From Mariniphaga sp041686935 (lineage in GTDB: Bacteria; Bacteroidota; Bacteroidia; Bacteroidales; Prolixibacteraceae): a DNA stretch of 64,000 bases. Each line of letters starts with the position of its first letter. The first letter of the stretch is position 1. The stretch is from assembly GCA_041686935.1 (NCBI GenBank), contig JAWLCW010000014.1, positions 89,395 to 153,394 on the forward strand, given 5' to 3'. Positions 36,013 through 45,599 of the stretch are shown here, piece after piece. The position numbers and the translations under genes are program-made. Below the pieces are notes generated by a model. The model had not been told where the DNA came from, made no database searches, and worked only from the letters and a program-made list of their open reading frames with translations.

Positions 36013-37542
36013 ATGTTCTCTCAAGAAGATAAAAATCAAATAAAACAACGTGGCAGTAAGCTTGATGTGGTGCAAAAGCAGATTGAAAACTTCAAAAAAG
36101 GATTTCCATATCTGGAAGTGATTGAGGCAGCCACGGTTGGAAACGGGATAATTAAGCTTGACAATAAAGGAGTTGAAGCGAACGATGAAAGGTTCGATAG
36201 CCAAATTTCCGCCGGTATAATTCCGCTGAAATTTGTGCCGGCCTCAGGTGCAGCCAGCCGCATGTTTAAAGCGCTGTTTGAGGCCCTCGATGAATGCAAA
36301 TACGATGAGAATCCTGAAATTGCGCTGGCTAAGAATGCTGCAGCAAGGCAGTTTCTGGTGAACAAGGAAAAATTTGCCTTTTTCGCCGATTTGAAAAAAG
36401 CAATTGCAGACAGGGATGCTGAAGAAGTTTGCAGAAACTGGATTGAATTCCTTTTGCTCGAAAAAGGTTTGAACTACGGTTCGCTTCCCAAAGGGTTGTT
36501 GAAATTTCATAAATACCCCGGTTTGGAACGCACACCGTTTGAAGAACATTTGGTTGAAGGCGCTCATTATTCAAAAGACAATAAAAATGTTTCCCGGCTT
36601 CATTTTACCGTTTCACCCGAGCACAAACAGGTTTTTGAGGAACTCCTGGAAAAAGTGAAGAACAAATATGAAACATTGCTGGCCGTTACACTCGAAGTTT
36701 CTTTCAGTTTGCAAAAACCATCCACCGATACCATAGCGGTTGATATGGAAAATGAACCATTTCGCGAGACTGACGGAAGTCTGCTGTTCAGGCCGGCAGG
36801 ACATGGCGCTCTGATCGAAAACCTGAACGATTTGGACGCCGACCTCATTTTTGTAAAAAACATAGACAACGTGGTTCCCGACCGTTTGAAACAACCCACA
36901 ATTGCATACAAAAAAGCGTTGGCCGGAGTTCTGCTGAAATACCAGGAAAAGATATTCCGTTACCAGAAAACTTTAAACGAAAGACATCCGGCTAGTCTCG
37001 AAAGCGCATTTTTGGCAGAAGCAGCTAATTTTATGGAAAATGCTTTAAATACAAAACCACCAGAAAACCAATATTATACCGAAAAAGAAGAGTTATTTCA
37101 TTACCTGAAAGAAAAATTTAATCGTCCGCTTCGTGTTTGCGGAATGGTTAAAAACGAAGGAGAACCCGGTGGGGGGCCTTTCTGGACAAAAAATCCGGAT
37201 GGCACCATTTCGCTTCAGGTAGTAGAAAGCTCGCAGATTGATCCGGAAAGTGTTCAGCAACAGACCATTTTAAGACATGCCACACATTTTAATCCGGTTG
37301 ATTTGGTTTGTGCCGTTAAAAATTACAAAGGGGAAAAATACAATCTGCTTGAATTTACCGATCCGGCAGCGGGATTTATTTCAAAAAAATCGAAAGACGG
37401 TAAAGATTTGAAAGCACAGGAGTTACCCGGACTTTGGAACGGGGCTATGAGCAACTGGAACACACTTTTTGTGGAAGTTCCCATTGAAACGTTTAATCCG
37501 GTAAAAACCGTAAATGATTTGTTAAGGGATCAACACCTTTAA
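36013..37542 (+). CDS. DUF4301 family protein
   Basis: The 509-residue soluble protein lacks a signal peptide. The N-terminal part contains PLKFVPASGAASRMFKALFE (about 77-96), which resembles a nucleotidyltransferase phosphate loop, and the middle has RLHFTVSPEH and DLDADLIFVKNIDNVVP, also nucleotidyltransferase-like. I recognise it as DUF4301, a Bacteroidota family. The motif order suggests a sugar-nucleotide or pyrophosphorylase-type activity, but that is inference. Confidence 0.8.
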   Translation: MFSQEDKNQIKQRGSKLDVVQKQIENFKKGFPYLEVIEAATVGNGIIKLDNKGVEANDERFDSQISAGIIPLKFVPASGAASRMFKALFEALDECKYDENPEIALAKNAAARQFLVNKEKFAFFADLKKAIADRDAEEVCRNWIEFLLLEKGLNYGSLPKGLLKFHKYPGLERTPFEEHLVEGAHYSKDNKNVSRLHFTVSPEHKQVFEELLEKVKNKYETLLAVTLEVSFSLQKPSTDTIAVDMENEPFRETDGSLLFRPAGHGALIENLNDLDADLIFVKNIDNVVPDRLKQPTIAYKKALAGVLLKYQEKIFRYQKTLNERHPASLESAFLAEAANFMENALNTKPPENQYYTEKEELFHYLKEKFNRPLRVCGMVKNEGEPGGGPFWTKNPDGTISLQVVESSQIDPESVQQQTILRHATHFNPVDLVCAVKNYKGEKYNLLEFTDPAAGFISKKSKDGKDLKAQELPGLWNGAMSNWNTLFVEVPIETFNPVKTVNDLLRDQHL

Positions 37543-37605
37543 ATTAAGTGTGTTTCTTTATTCGGAGTGAATTGTTAATTTCGCAGTTTCATTTTTGGAG
37601 ATCGA

Positions 37606-39024
37606 ATGAACAAGGAAGAACGAAGTTATTTAAGTGAGGAAAACATTGGCGAGGCTCTCAGCCGTTTTAAACGGTCGTTGGCTTTGGGCAGGAAGAGTTA
37701 TTTTGATGTTTCTGAATTTGAAGGTATTGTGGAGTATCTTTTGGATGAAGGAGACATTAATTCTTCCGAAATCGCTGCGCGGCAGGGAATCCAGATCCAT
37801 CCCGGAGCCGTTCCGTTACAGCTTAAATATGCCCAGGTGCTGTTAAGCAAGGGTAAATACCAGAATGCACTAACATATCTTGATTTGGCCGAGCAGGTTG
37901 AACGGGCAAATCCCGATGTCTATTTAATGAAAGGTTCGGCATGGCTGATGCTGGGCGAAGAAAACGAAGCCGAAAAATCATTTCGCAAAGCCTTAAAACA
38001 TTCAGGAATTGAAAAGGACGATATTCTGTATCACATTGGTTCGGCCTATGTTCAGGCTGGCGACTCCAAAAAAGCTATTAAATATTTTGAACGTTCGCTG
38101 AAACTAAATCCCGAAAATGAGATGGCTCTTTACGACCTGGGATTTTTTAGCGATCAGGAAGGCGAATACCAGAAAAGTATTGATTTCTATAACCGTTATC
38201 TGGACATTGATCCGTTTAATTTTTCCATTTGGTTTAACCTTGGAATTTCCTACAATAAAGCCGGAAACTTTGAAAAAGCCGTTGAAGCTTACGAATTTGC
38301 CCTTGCTCTGAATGAAGAGTTTGACCAGTCGCTGTTCAATATTGGAAATGCCTATGCCAACGCCGGAAAATTCAGGGAAGCCATTGCCAAATATTCCGAA
38401 TACCTTGAATTTGACCCTGAAAATGATGATGCCTGGTGTTATATTGGAGAATGTTATTTAAATCTCGATGAACATACGCAGGCAGAATTTTATTATCAAA
38501 AGGCAATAAAGCTGAATAAAGAAAACGACTCTGCCTGGTTTGGTGTTGGGCTGATTATGTGGATTGAAAGGAAGTGGCAAGAGAGCATTGTTTTTATTAA
38601 AAAGGCACTGGCCATCGATAGCCTTAACCCTGAATACTGGATTACGCTGGCCAAAGTTTATAATGATAACAACCGTCCGGTTGAAGCAGAAAAAGCTTTG
38701 GTGAAGGCAGCGGAACTTGAAGCTGAAAACACAGAAGTTTGGCTTACCTGGGTTGATGTTTTTATAAAATTTGGCGAAGTAAATAATGCCATACGTATTC
38801 TGAAATCGGGTCTTGAGAAAAATGATGATTCGTTACTGAAATACAGAATGGTTAGTCTTTTGCTTGAGAGTAAAAATGAAGAAGAAGCCCTGAATTTTTT
38901 GCGGGAAGCCATGAAACAAGAATTTATTCAGCTAAACTACCTGTTTGATATTTATCCGAAAGCTTTGAAAAATAAACGGTTAAGAAAAGTAGTGGATGAT
39001 TTCAGGGCGGAAAACAATCTTTAA
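37606..39024 (+). CDS. TPR-repeat protein
   Basis: The 472-residue soluble protein is almost entirely tetratricopeptide repeats, about 11-12 copies from residue 60 to the end; clear copies begin at AYVQAGDSKKAIKYFERSLKL, FNLGISYNKAGNFEKAV and NIGNAYANAGKFREAI. No signal peptide and no catalytic domain are visible. It is probably a cytoplasmic scaffold. The gene stands alone between DUF4301 and a convergent esterase. Confidence 0.85.
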   Translation: MNKEERSYLSEENIGEALSRFKRSLALGRKSYFDVSEFEGIVEYLLDEGDINSSEIAARQGIQIHPGAVPLQLKYAQVLLSKGKYQNALTYLDLAEQVERANPDVYLMKGSAWLMLGEENEAEKSFRKALKHSGIEKDDILYHIGSAYVQAGDSKKAIKYFERSLKLNPENEMALYDLGFFSDQEGEYQKSIDFYNRYLDIDPFNFSIWFNLGISYNKAGNFEKAVEAYEFALALNEEFDQSLFNIGNAYANAGKFREAIAKYSEYLEFDPENDDAWCYIGECYLNLDEHTQAEFYYQKAIKLNKENDSAWFGVGLIMWIERKWQESIVFIKKALAIDSLNPEYWITLAKVYNDNNRPVEAEKALVKAAELEAENTEVWLTWVDVFIKFGEVNNAIRILKSGLEKNDDSLLKYRMVSLLLESKNEEEALNFLREAMKQEFIQLNYLFDIYPKALKNKRLRKVVDDFRAENNL

Positions 39025-39054
39025 ACCTCCGTATTTATTCAATTACCCAGAAAA

Positions 39055-40290
39055 TTACTCCGTCAATTCCAAAAACCACCCGATTGATATGAGGCCGGCA
39101 GGAATAATACCTTCAATGTGATCGGCATCTGGCATGGGAATAAGTTGAACCCTGTTTTGGCTTACTCCCTGGCTTAAAAAATCCTGGTAAATATTTACTG
39201 ATACCTGTGCAGGAACAAAGTTGTCGGCAGTGCCGTGAATAATCCTCGTTGGAACAGAGGTATTCCAGGCTTTAATACTGTTCATTTCCAGCGTTTCCAA
39301 AACTGAAGTAAAGCTTGTGTCCGTTTTAAAATTACTCAGGTAATTTTCAGTGAAAAGCTCAGCAACATTTGTAGTAAGCTCAGCATTAATCTCTTCGCCT
39401 GATTTTGTTCCATCATACAGAACTGGTATTAATGAATCGTAGGGAGGATTGAATACTTCACCAATGGGAGTAGTCATCTCTTCAAAATTCATATAACTGT
39501 TGAAAATATAACCAACGAAATAGGGCATTGGGTAGATTTCCTGACTTAAAATATGTTCATTTATAAAATTTAAATCATACGGACCGGCTCCCGGAGCACT
39601 GGCTTTCAGATTGAACTCGCTGTAAAACTCTTGTTCAATGGCTTTATGAACCTGCATAGTTGCCCAGCCTCCTTGCGAGTAACCCGTCAGGTAAAGTTCA
39701 TTATTCATCGAAATATTCCTGATTGATGCCAGTTCGTCCACTGCCCTGAGCATGTCGAGCACAGTCTGAACAGTTGATTCTTTGTGCAGGTAGGGATGAA
39801 ACATATTGTCTGAAGATCCGAATCCCAGGTAATCAGGCATGGAAATAATAAACCCCGTAGATGCAACCATTTCCAACAGAACGTAGAGTTCGTAATTTGG
39901 ATTTACCGAGGGCGCATTTTTGTGAAGTGTATTGGTGCCATTCTGATAGCTTATAACCGGAAATTCACCTTCACCGGTAGGCACACATACAAGCCCGGAT
40001 GCAATTTTTGGTTCTCCCTCAAAAGAAGTTTTATATGTTATTTTATAAATAATAATCCCATGCTTTACTCTTTCCTGAATTACCTCCATTTCAGGGAATT
40101 GTGTTACCAGTTGTTCAAAAATACTTTCAACCATTACCGGCAGATAAGAACGCACCATTTCGTAATTTACCAGGTATTGTGTTTCGGGATCGTCTTTATC
40201 TTTATTGAAGAGGTTATGACATGCTGAAAAGCTAATAAATAAGAGAGTTACAATTATTCCCCGAACTATTTTTGCATACCTGTTTTTCAT
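39055..40290 (-). CDS. Lipoprotein alpha/beta hydrolase (esterase/lipase)
   Basis: The 411-residue protein has a lipoprotein signal (FSAC, Cys24) and an alpha/beta hydrolase fold. The nucleophile elbow is GYSQGG with Ser205; the Asp in GTADNFVP and the His in DADHIEG complete the triad. DYLGFGSS marks the oxyanion side. It resembles secretory lipases/feruloyl-type esterases. Substrate is unknown. It probably acts at the envelope. Confidence 0.85.
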   Translation of the reverse strand: MKNRYAKIVRGIIVTLLFISFSACHNLFNKDKDDPETQYLVNYEMVRSYLPVMVESIFEQLVTQFPEMEVIQERVKHGIIIYKITYKTSFEGEPKIASGLVCVPTGEGEFPVISYQNGTNTLHKNAPSVNPNYELYVLLEMVASTGFIISMPDYLGFGSSDNMFHPYLHKESTVQTVLDMLRAVDELASIRNISMNNELYLTGYSQGGWATMQVHKAIEQEFYSEFNLKASAPGAGPYDLNFINEHILSQEIYPMPYFVGYIFNSYMNFEEMTTPIGEVFNPPYDSLIPVLYDGTKSGEEINAELTTNVAELFTENYLSNFKTDTSFTSVLETLEMNSIKAWNTSVPTRIIHGTADNFVPAQVSVNIYQDFLSQGVSQNRVQLIPMPDADHIEGIIPAGLISIGWFLELTE

Positions 40291-40356
40291 GGCTACTTTT
40301 TTTCCAAAAGTACAAAAAAAACAACAGCTCGTTTTGCTAAAATAAAAAATGTGCTT

Positions 40357-43300
40357 TTACTTGTCCATACCCAAAACTTCCCTGGCTCCTGAATAGAGCG
40401 ACTTCCACCAAAAGTTAAGTATCGATCGCTGTTCGTCGCGCGAGTACTGAATTGAAACCGGGTGCAGTTCGTTACCCTTTGGATTACTGGAATTTAATAC
40501 CATTCTGTTCACAAGGAAAGTAGCAAATCTTGCTTTCTGGATTTCATCGCTGCTGTAATCGAGCACGGCAATTTTTAAGTTATCGTAGCCAAAAAATAAA
40601 TTGCCTGAAGATTGCTTCTCATCAAATGCAAGGTCAAACTCTAACCGGTTCAGTTGTCCTTCCTCTATAAACAGGGGAGCAGATTTTGTAACCATTGAAT
40701 TAAGCGCAGACAAAGGCATGGATTCCAGTTTTCCTTTTGCTGTGTGTTGGTAGTTTTTACTTGCCAAATCAAAACTGAAATTTACTTCAAGCAGCCCCTG
40801 GTTCATTAATTTTGCCGAGGCCTCCATTTCAAAATTTCCGTATTTGTTCCATTCATTCTCCATGTTTGAAATGGTTCCGCCAAAAAATGTTAAATCATTA
40901 AACTCAACAAATCCCGGTTCATCAGAAATGCCCAGCAATTCGCTGTATCTGATAAAAGATGGTGCCAGTTTCACAGAATCGAAAATAAAAGGCTGGTCCG
41001 TATTTTTTATTAAATCCTGTGGCCATGACGGCCGTTGACTATGGTTAAACGGAAACCGTTTGTTGCGAAAAATTTCAACATGTGCAGGACCAATATTAAG
41101 TAACGATGCATTAAGGATATTTTCCTGCAAGAAACGTTTTTCATTGATTCCTTTCAGTTCTGCAAATGCAATTTTTGCTTTTGCCACATCGGTCTGAAAG
41201 CCATCTTGTTTTGGAAAAAATTCTCTTGGCATAAGGGGATTCACCTCAATGTTTTTCACCAGTAAATTATGCCGGGCTGAATTGTATATCAAACTGTCTG
41301 TGCTGAATTCATAAAGCCCATCTTTGCTTTTTGCACTCAGCCCGGTTGTGGAAATTATGAATTCCTGCGAGTTCAGGAGGTTTGCAGGTGGCTGGTTTTC
41401 ACTAAGCAGAATATTTTTAAACTCTATGTTGATTTTGTTTCTGAACAGCGGTTTTCTTAACCAGTTTAAGTGTAAATCCACATCGTTCAGGTTGAGATTT
41501 TCTACCTTAATCTGGTTAACCAGTGTTTCAACAAACGGATACAAATCAAGGGTTTGTAAAAACTCAAGGGTGTCTTCTTTTATTTCCTGGTTAATTTCAA
41601 TAGCAATTTCGGGATTGAAAATATCAATATTTTTAAAATTGAAATTGTTATTGCCATGAGCCTCTGACAAGTCAAATTCTGAAAAAGTCATTTCAGGCAC
41701 CAAGATGGAAAATCGGTTCCGATCTTTTTGAGCTAAAAACGGATTCACTTTCAGATTCAATATTGAAATTGCTTTTTTTTCACGGTTAAAACCGATTTCA
41801 TCAATTCCAATATTGTGATAATCGTCAACCGGAGCTCTGAAATTGGAAACAGTAAACACTATGTTTTCGCTGGTGAGATTAATTTGATTCTCCTGATCGT
41901 TTTTCAGCAAAATACCAGGCATCGAAAAACTAAAGTTGAAATTGGCCTGCGGACGGTGTTGCATTCCTGTTGTTTTGTATGTAATTGCCTCCCCGTTATT
42001 AATACTAAATTCATTTAACTGAAGCGATTCAATAAACGGAGGAAGAGGAAACCGGTAAGCATTCAGGTCAAGCGATTTGGCCAGTTCGGGTTGTGTGTAA
42101 ATCTGAAATTTAGGCGAAACCAGTTCAAGCCTGTCAATTTCAGGCTCCTGCGAATACCATGCTTTCTTAAAATCAAAACCTTCGATGTTAAGTTCTGGAA
42201 TTGAAACCTGGTATGTAGTGGCCAGCCTGCTGTAGTTTTTCGAAGTAATAAGCGGGTACAACAATGCATTTCTTACATGTACAGATGAGGTGGCCGAAGA
42301 TAACCTGATTTCATTTCCTTTAAAAACATGAACACTGTCCGACAGTTCAAACTCCTGATCTTTTATGGTAATGTCGAAATTATCCGAAAAAAGCAACCGC
42401 TCCTTCGCCATTTCTGACTCATTCAGCCTGAAATTTTCAAGTGAAGCGGAAAACTCATTATCAAAAGATGTGGTTCTGCCTCTGCGGGTGTGGTTTACCC
42501 AGGTAAGTTTTCCGTTTGGCACCGAAAAGCTGCCGATGTCAAAATCCTCTATATAGTTGAATATCAGTTGATAAAATTCCGTAAGTTCCATGCTTTCTTT
42601 TTCATCTCTAAGCACGCCAAAGTTTTCAAAATGTATTGTTGGATCGATAATATTAAAACTTGAAATGCGCAGTTTTTTGTTGAAAAAGGTATTGCGCAAG
42701 TCCACATCGCGAAGATTGATTTGTGGTACGGAAATATGAAATAACTCTGAACGGTTAAATTTCCGGAGGTCGGAGATGTCTGCATTTTCGATGGCAGGTT
42801 GCAGATTCAGGTTTTCAATCTGAACCTGCCGATTTGTACTCGAAACCGAAACCCGCTCTGCTTCAAGCTTGTGCAAGTCGTCAACCAGCCGCATTTGGTA
42901 ATCTGAAAAATGCAGGTCAAAATTGGTTGCATAAAAAAACCGATCGGTGCGTTCAACACTTGCCGAGTCGAGGCTGAAATCGGTCAGACTAAAATTGAAT
43001 GTTGTTTCAAAATATCCCTGTAAAACATTTTGATAGCTGTTTCTGATTTCGAGCCGGCCATTTTCAATATAAACCAGATTTGAATAAACCCCCTTTAAAT
43101 AATCTGTAACCAGTTCAAACAGCAGACCTGCCTCTTCCTGTTTTTTGTTTTTATCCATTTCAATATGATACAACAAGTTCACATTGGGTTCAATAATTTC
43201 AATTTTATTGGTGGGCATTGTTCGGGTGTAGTACAAATTCCGAAGAATGATTTCTTCGATGTTCAGGGCTTCACATTTTATATTTACCTCGGTGCGGTTT

Positions 43301-44625
43301 TTGGTTTTACTCTCTTTTTCCGGATAAATGTGAATTTTTTTTAATCCTATCTGGTCAGAAAATGTGGAGACAAAAAGAGAATCGGCGCTAAAATGATGTT
43401 CATCGTCTTCGAGCCGGAGATGATAACCCGCTACTTTCATTTCCAGTTCGTCGGCATGCAGCAGTTTCTCCCGGTTTCGTGCCGACGTTGAATCAAGTGC
43501 AAAACCGATGAGAATAATGTCAATGGATTCAAACCGCTGCCGGTAGTCATTTTTTTCGGGCTGCCTGAATATTTCCAGTTGGGCGTTCCAAAGAAAAAAA
43601 CTGTCCACTTCAAGTATTTTGAACTGGTTTTGCACCAGCGCATATAAATCGAAATTATCAATGTCTTCAAGGTTTAGCCTTTGCGGATTCTCTTTTTGAA
43701 AAAATCTGATTTCGGGTTTGCTAAATTCGAGAAAACCCACTTTTAGCGAATCATTGAGTGCAAAGCGGGTTATACTGCGGCTTTTCACGTAAACATCAGG
43801 CACTGTCACTTCAAAAAGATTTTTATCTGCTGGCTGTGCAAATGGAAAAAGGCGGAAACCTGAAGCCCTGATATCGGTGGTTTTCAGCGAATAAAGCAAA
43901 GTGTCAATAGTTAAAACATGCAGGCTGTCACCCATATCGTTTCTAAAATCGTTCATGCGTATAAGGACATCGTCGGTTGCAAAAAAGCCGGCGTCATTTT
44001 TAATCATTTCCGAATCGGTTCTGAAACCAAGCACATCCACAGCTACTTTTTCAGCCTTCGAAATAAAACCGGAGTCTCCTGCCGCGGCATAAAAACCAAA
44101 ATTCGCCTCTTCAAATTCTATTTTTTTGATGTTCACCTGGTTTACAAACTGAAACAACGGCCGGATTTCTTTTATCAAACCTGAGGTTATTTCCAGCGAA
44201 TCGGGTCGGAGCAACTCCTCTCCTTCCAACTTTATAACCGGTTTCACAAACCTGATGTTATTTATATTAAACCTGCGGTTTTTGTAAAGGCTAATCAAAT
44301 CGATACCCGCTAGTTCAATTTCCGAAGCTTCAAATGTATAAAGTGTTTGATCGGGATTGATATTGTAGCTACTTAATGCAATCTCAGTTGGCGAAAAATT
44401 CACGTCGCTAAACCTCAATGAAACTGGGAAAAATCCTCTTTTCAGTTTTTTTATCGTAAGTGAATATTGTCCGTTGGATTTTTCATGCGTAAAACCGGCC
44501 AGTTCGTTAATTACATATCCAGGGATTTTTATCCATATTACAACTCCCGCAACCAGCAAAAAAAATACAAGGGCCAAAATGAGCCAGACCACAATGGATT
44601 TTATTTTTTTTGCTGTTACTGCCAT
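40357..44625 (-). CDS. 1422-residue envelope protein of seven ~176-residue modules (AsmA/TamB-like)
   Basis: It has a single N-terminal membrane helix (about 10-33) followed by a long exported beta-rich region. Seven modules are visible from a conserved Pro in the pattern hydrophobic-x-x-Pro-x-hydrophobic at residues 129, 304, 480, 662, 838, 1004 and 1180; the intervals are 175, 176, 182, 176, 166 and 176. Each Pro is preceded by a segment like VSIPELNIEGFDF and followed about 25-35 residues later by a helix-strand unit such as LYALVQNQFKILEVD or FYQLIFNYIEDFDIGS. The last 200 residues (GNLFFGYDNLKIAVLDY) resemble the C-terminus of AsmA/DUF748 proteins. This layout suggests a lipid-conducting bridge across the periplasm, which is inference. 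It is monocistronic and divergent from thuA. Confidence 0.8.
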   Translation of the reverse strand: MAVTAKKIKSIVVWLILALVFFLLVAGVVIWIKIPGYVINELAGFTHEKSNGQYSLTIKKLKRGFFPVSLRFSDVNFSPTEIALSSYNINPDQTLYTFEASEIELAGIDLISLYKNRRFNINNIRFVKPVIKLEGEELLRPDSLEITSGLIKEIRPLFQFVNQVNIKKIEFEEANFGFYAAAGDSGFISKAEKVAVDVLGFRTDSEMIKNDAGFFATDDVLIRMNDFRNDMGDSLHVLTIDTLLYSLKTTDIRASGFRLFPFAQPADKNLFEVTVPDVYVKSRSITRFALNDSLKVGFLEFSKPEIRFFQKENPQRLNLEDIDNFDLYALVQNQFKILEVDSFFLWNAQLEIFRQPEKNDYRQRFESIDIILIGFALDSTSARNREKLLHADELEMKVAGYHLRLEDDEHHFSADSLFVSTFSDQIGLKKIHIYPEKESKTKNRTEVNIKCEALNIEEIILRNLYYTRTMPTNKIEIIEPNVNLLYHIEMDKNKKQEEAGLLFELVTDYLKGVYSNLVYIENGRLEIRNSYQNVLQGYFETTFNFSLTDFSLDSASVERTDRFFYATNFDLHFSDYQMRLVDDLHKLEAERVSVSSTNRQVQIENLNLQPAIENADISDLRKFNRSELFHISVPQINLRDVDLRNTFFNKKLRISSFNIIDPTIHFENFGVLRDEKESMELTEFYQLIFNYIEDFDIGSFSVPNGKLTWVNHTRRGRTTSFDNEFSASLENFRLNESEMAKERLLFSDNFDITIKDQEFELSDSVHVFKGNEIRLSSATSSVHVRNALLYPLITSKNYSRLATTYQVSIPELNIEGFDFKKAWYSQEPEIDRLELVSPKFQIYTQPELAKSLDLNAYRFPLPPFIESLQLNEFSINNGEAITYKTTGMQHRPQANFNFSFSMPGILLKNDQENQINLTSENIVFTVSNFRAPVDDYHNIGIDEIGFNREKKAISILNLKVNPFLAQKDRNRFSILVPEMTFSEFDLSEAHGNNNFNFKNIDIFNPEIAIEINQEIKEDTLEFLQTLDLYPFVETLVNQIKVENLNLNDVDLHLNWLRKPLFRNKINIEFKNILLSENQPPANLLNSQEFIISTTGLSAKSKDGLYEFSTDSLIYNSARHNLLVKNIEVNPLMPREFFPKQDGFQTDVAKAKIAFAELKGINEKRFLQENILNASLLNIGPAHVEIFRNKRFPFNHSQRPSWPQDLIKNTDQPFIFDSVKLAPSFIRYSELLGISDEPGFVEFNDLTFFGGTISNMENEWNKYGNFEMEASAKLMNQGLLEVNFSFDLASKNYQHTAKGKLESMPLSALNSMVTKSAPLFIEEGQLNRLEFDLAFDEKQSSGNLFFGYDNLKIAVLDYSSDEIQKARFATFLVNRMVLNSSNPKGNELHPVSIQYSRDEQRSILNFWWKSLYSGAREVLGMDK

Positions 44626-44794
44626 AAGGTAAATATGGAATTTTCTTTAAATATAAACGAATTTTTGGCGGTTTTAATATTTATGACTGCATACGGACAT
44701 CCATTTCAAAAAAATCAAACCAAACGAAAGCTTTTCAACGAAATGATGTTTTGAAAGTAAATTAAATTTCTATTTTTACTATTTCAAAACTACA

Positions 44795-45523
44795 ATGATA
44801 ATAACCATGAGACTGATTCTGACCATTGTCGCTGCCTCTATGATTATCTTTACCCTGAATGCTCAACCCGTAAAAATTATGTTGGTAACCGGTGGACATT
44901 CGTACGATACCATCCAGTTTTTTCAGCTATTCGATGCACTGGAAGGAATTGAATACGAGCATTTTCTTCAGCCCGAAGCAAACCGGAAATTAGCACAGGG
45001 AACTGGTGAAAACTACGACGTCCTTGTTTTTTACGACATGTGGCGGGAAATTTCGGAACCGGAAAAAAAGGCATACGTTGATCTGACGAAAAAGGGAAAG
45101 CCCATGCTTTTTTTGCACCACGCGTTGGTTTCGTACCAAAACTGGCCGGAGTTTGAAAAACTTCTGGGCGGAAGGTATGTGGAAAAACATCGCGGCGTTA
45201 AAGTTAAAGAAGAAGAACTTTCAACCTACGAGCACGATGTTTGGGTTTATATTCAACCCGTTGGAAACCACCCGGCCACAAAAGGTTTCAGCAGTCTGAG
45301 ATTTTTCGATGAAGTTTACGGAAATTACAGGGTTTCGGAAAATGTTACACCAATTTTAACCACAAACCATCCCAAAAGCGAAAAAATCATCGGCTGGGAA
45401 AATCGGTATAACGAGTCGAAAATAATTTACCTTCAGCCCGGGCACGACTACCGGACTTATGAAACAGAGGATTTCAGAAGATTACTTCGCCAAACCATTA
45501 ATTATTTAGCCTCGGACAACTGA
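44795..45523 (+). CDS. ThuA-domain protein (trehalose utilisation-like), secreted
   Basis: The 242-residue protein starts with a signal peptide (IVAASMIIFTLNAQ) and holds one ThuA domain, a class I glutamine-amidotransferase-like fold: VTGGHSYDTIQFFQ, DVLVFYDMWREIS, FLHHALVSYQNW and PGHDYRTY. ThuA-type proteins occur in sugar catabolism clusters and act on trehalose- or ketosugar-related substrates. It precedes an MFS transporter gene by 76 bp, suggesting sugar or glycoside use. Two near ATGs (44795, 44807) are equally possible. Confidence 0.85.
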   Translation: MIITMRLILTIVAASMIIFTLNAQPVKIMLVTGGHSYDTIQFFQLFDALEGIEYEHFLQPEANRKLAQGTGENYDVLVFYDMWREISEPEKKAYVDLTKKGKPMLFLHHALVSYQNWPEFEKLLGGRYVEKHRGVKVKEEELSTYEHDVWVYIQPVGNHPATKGFSSLRFFDEVYGNYRVSENVTPILTTNHPKSEKIIGWENRYNESKIIYLQPGHDYRTYETEDFRRLLRQTINYLASDN

Positions 45524-45599
45524 TGTTAATTTTAAAACTTTATTGGAAAGGCTTAAATCAAAATAATTTAAATCAAACATTTTTAAATCAAATCAAGTT

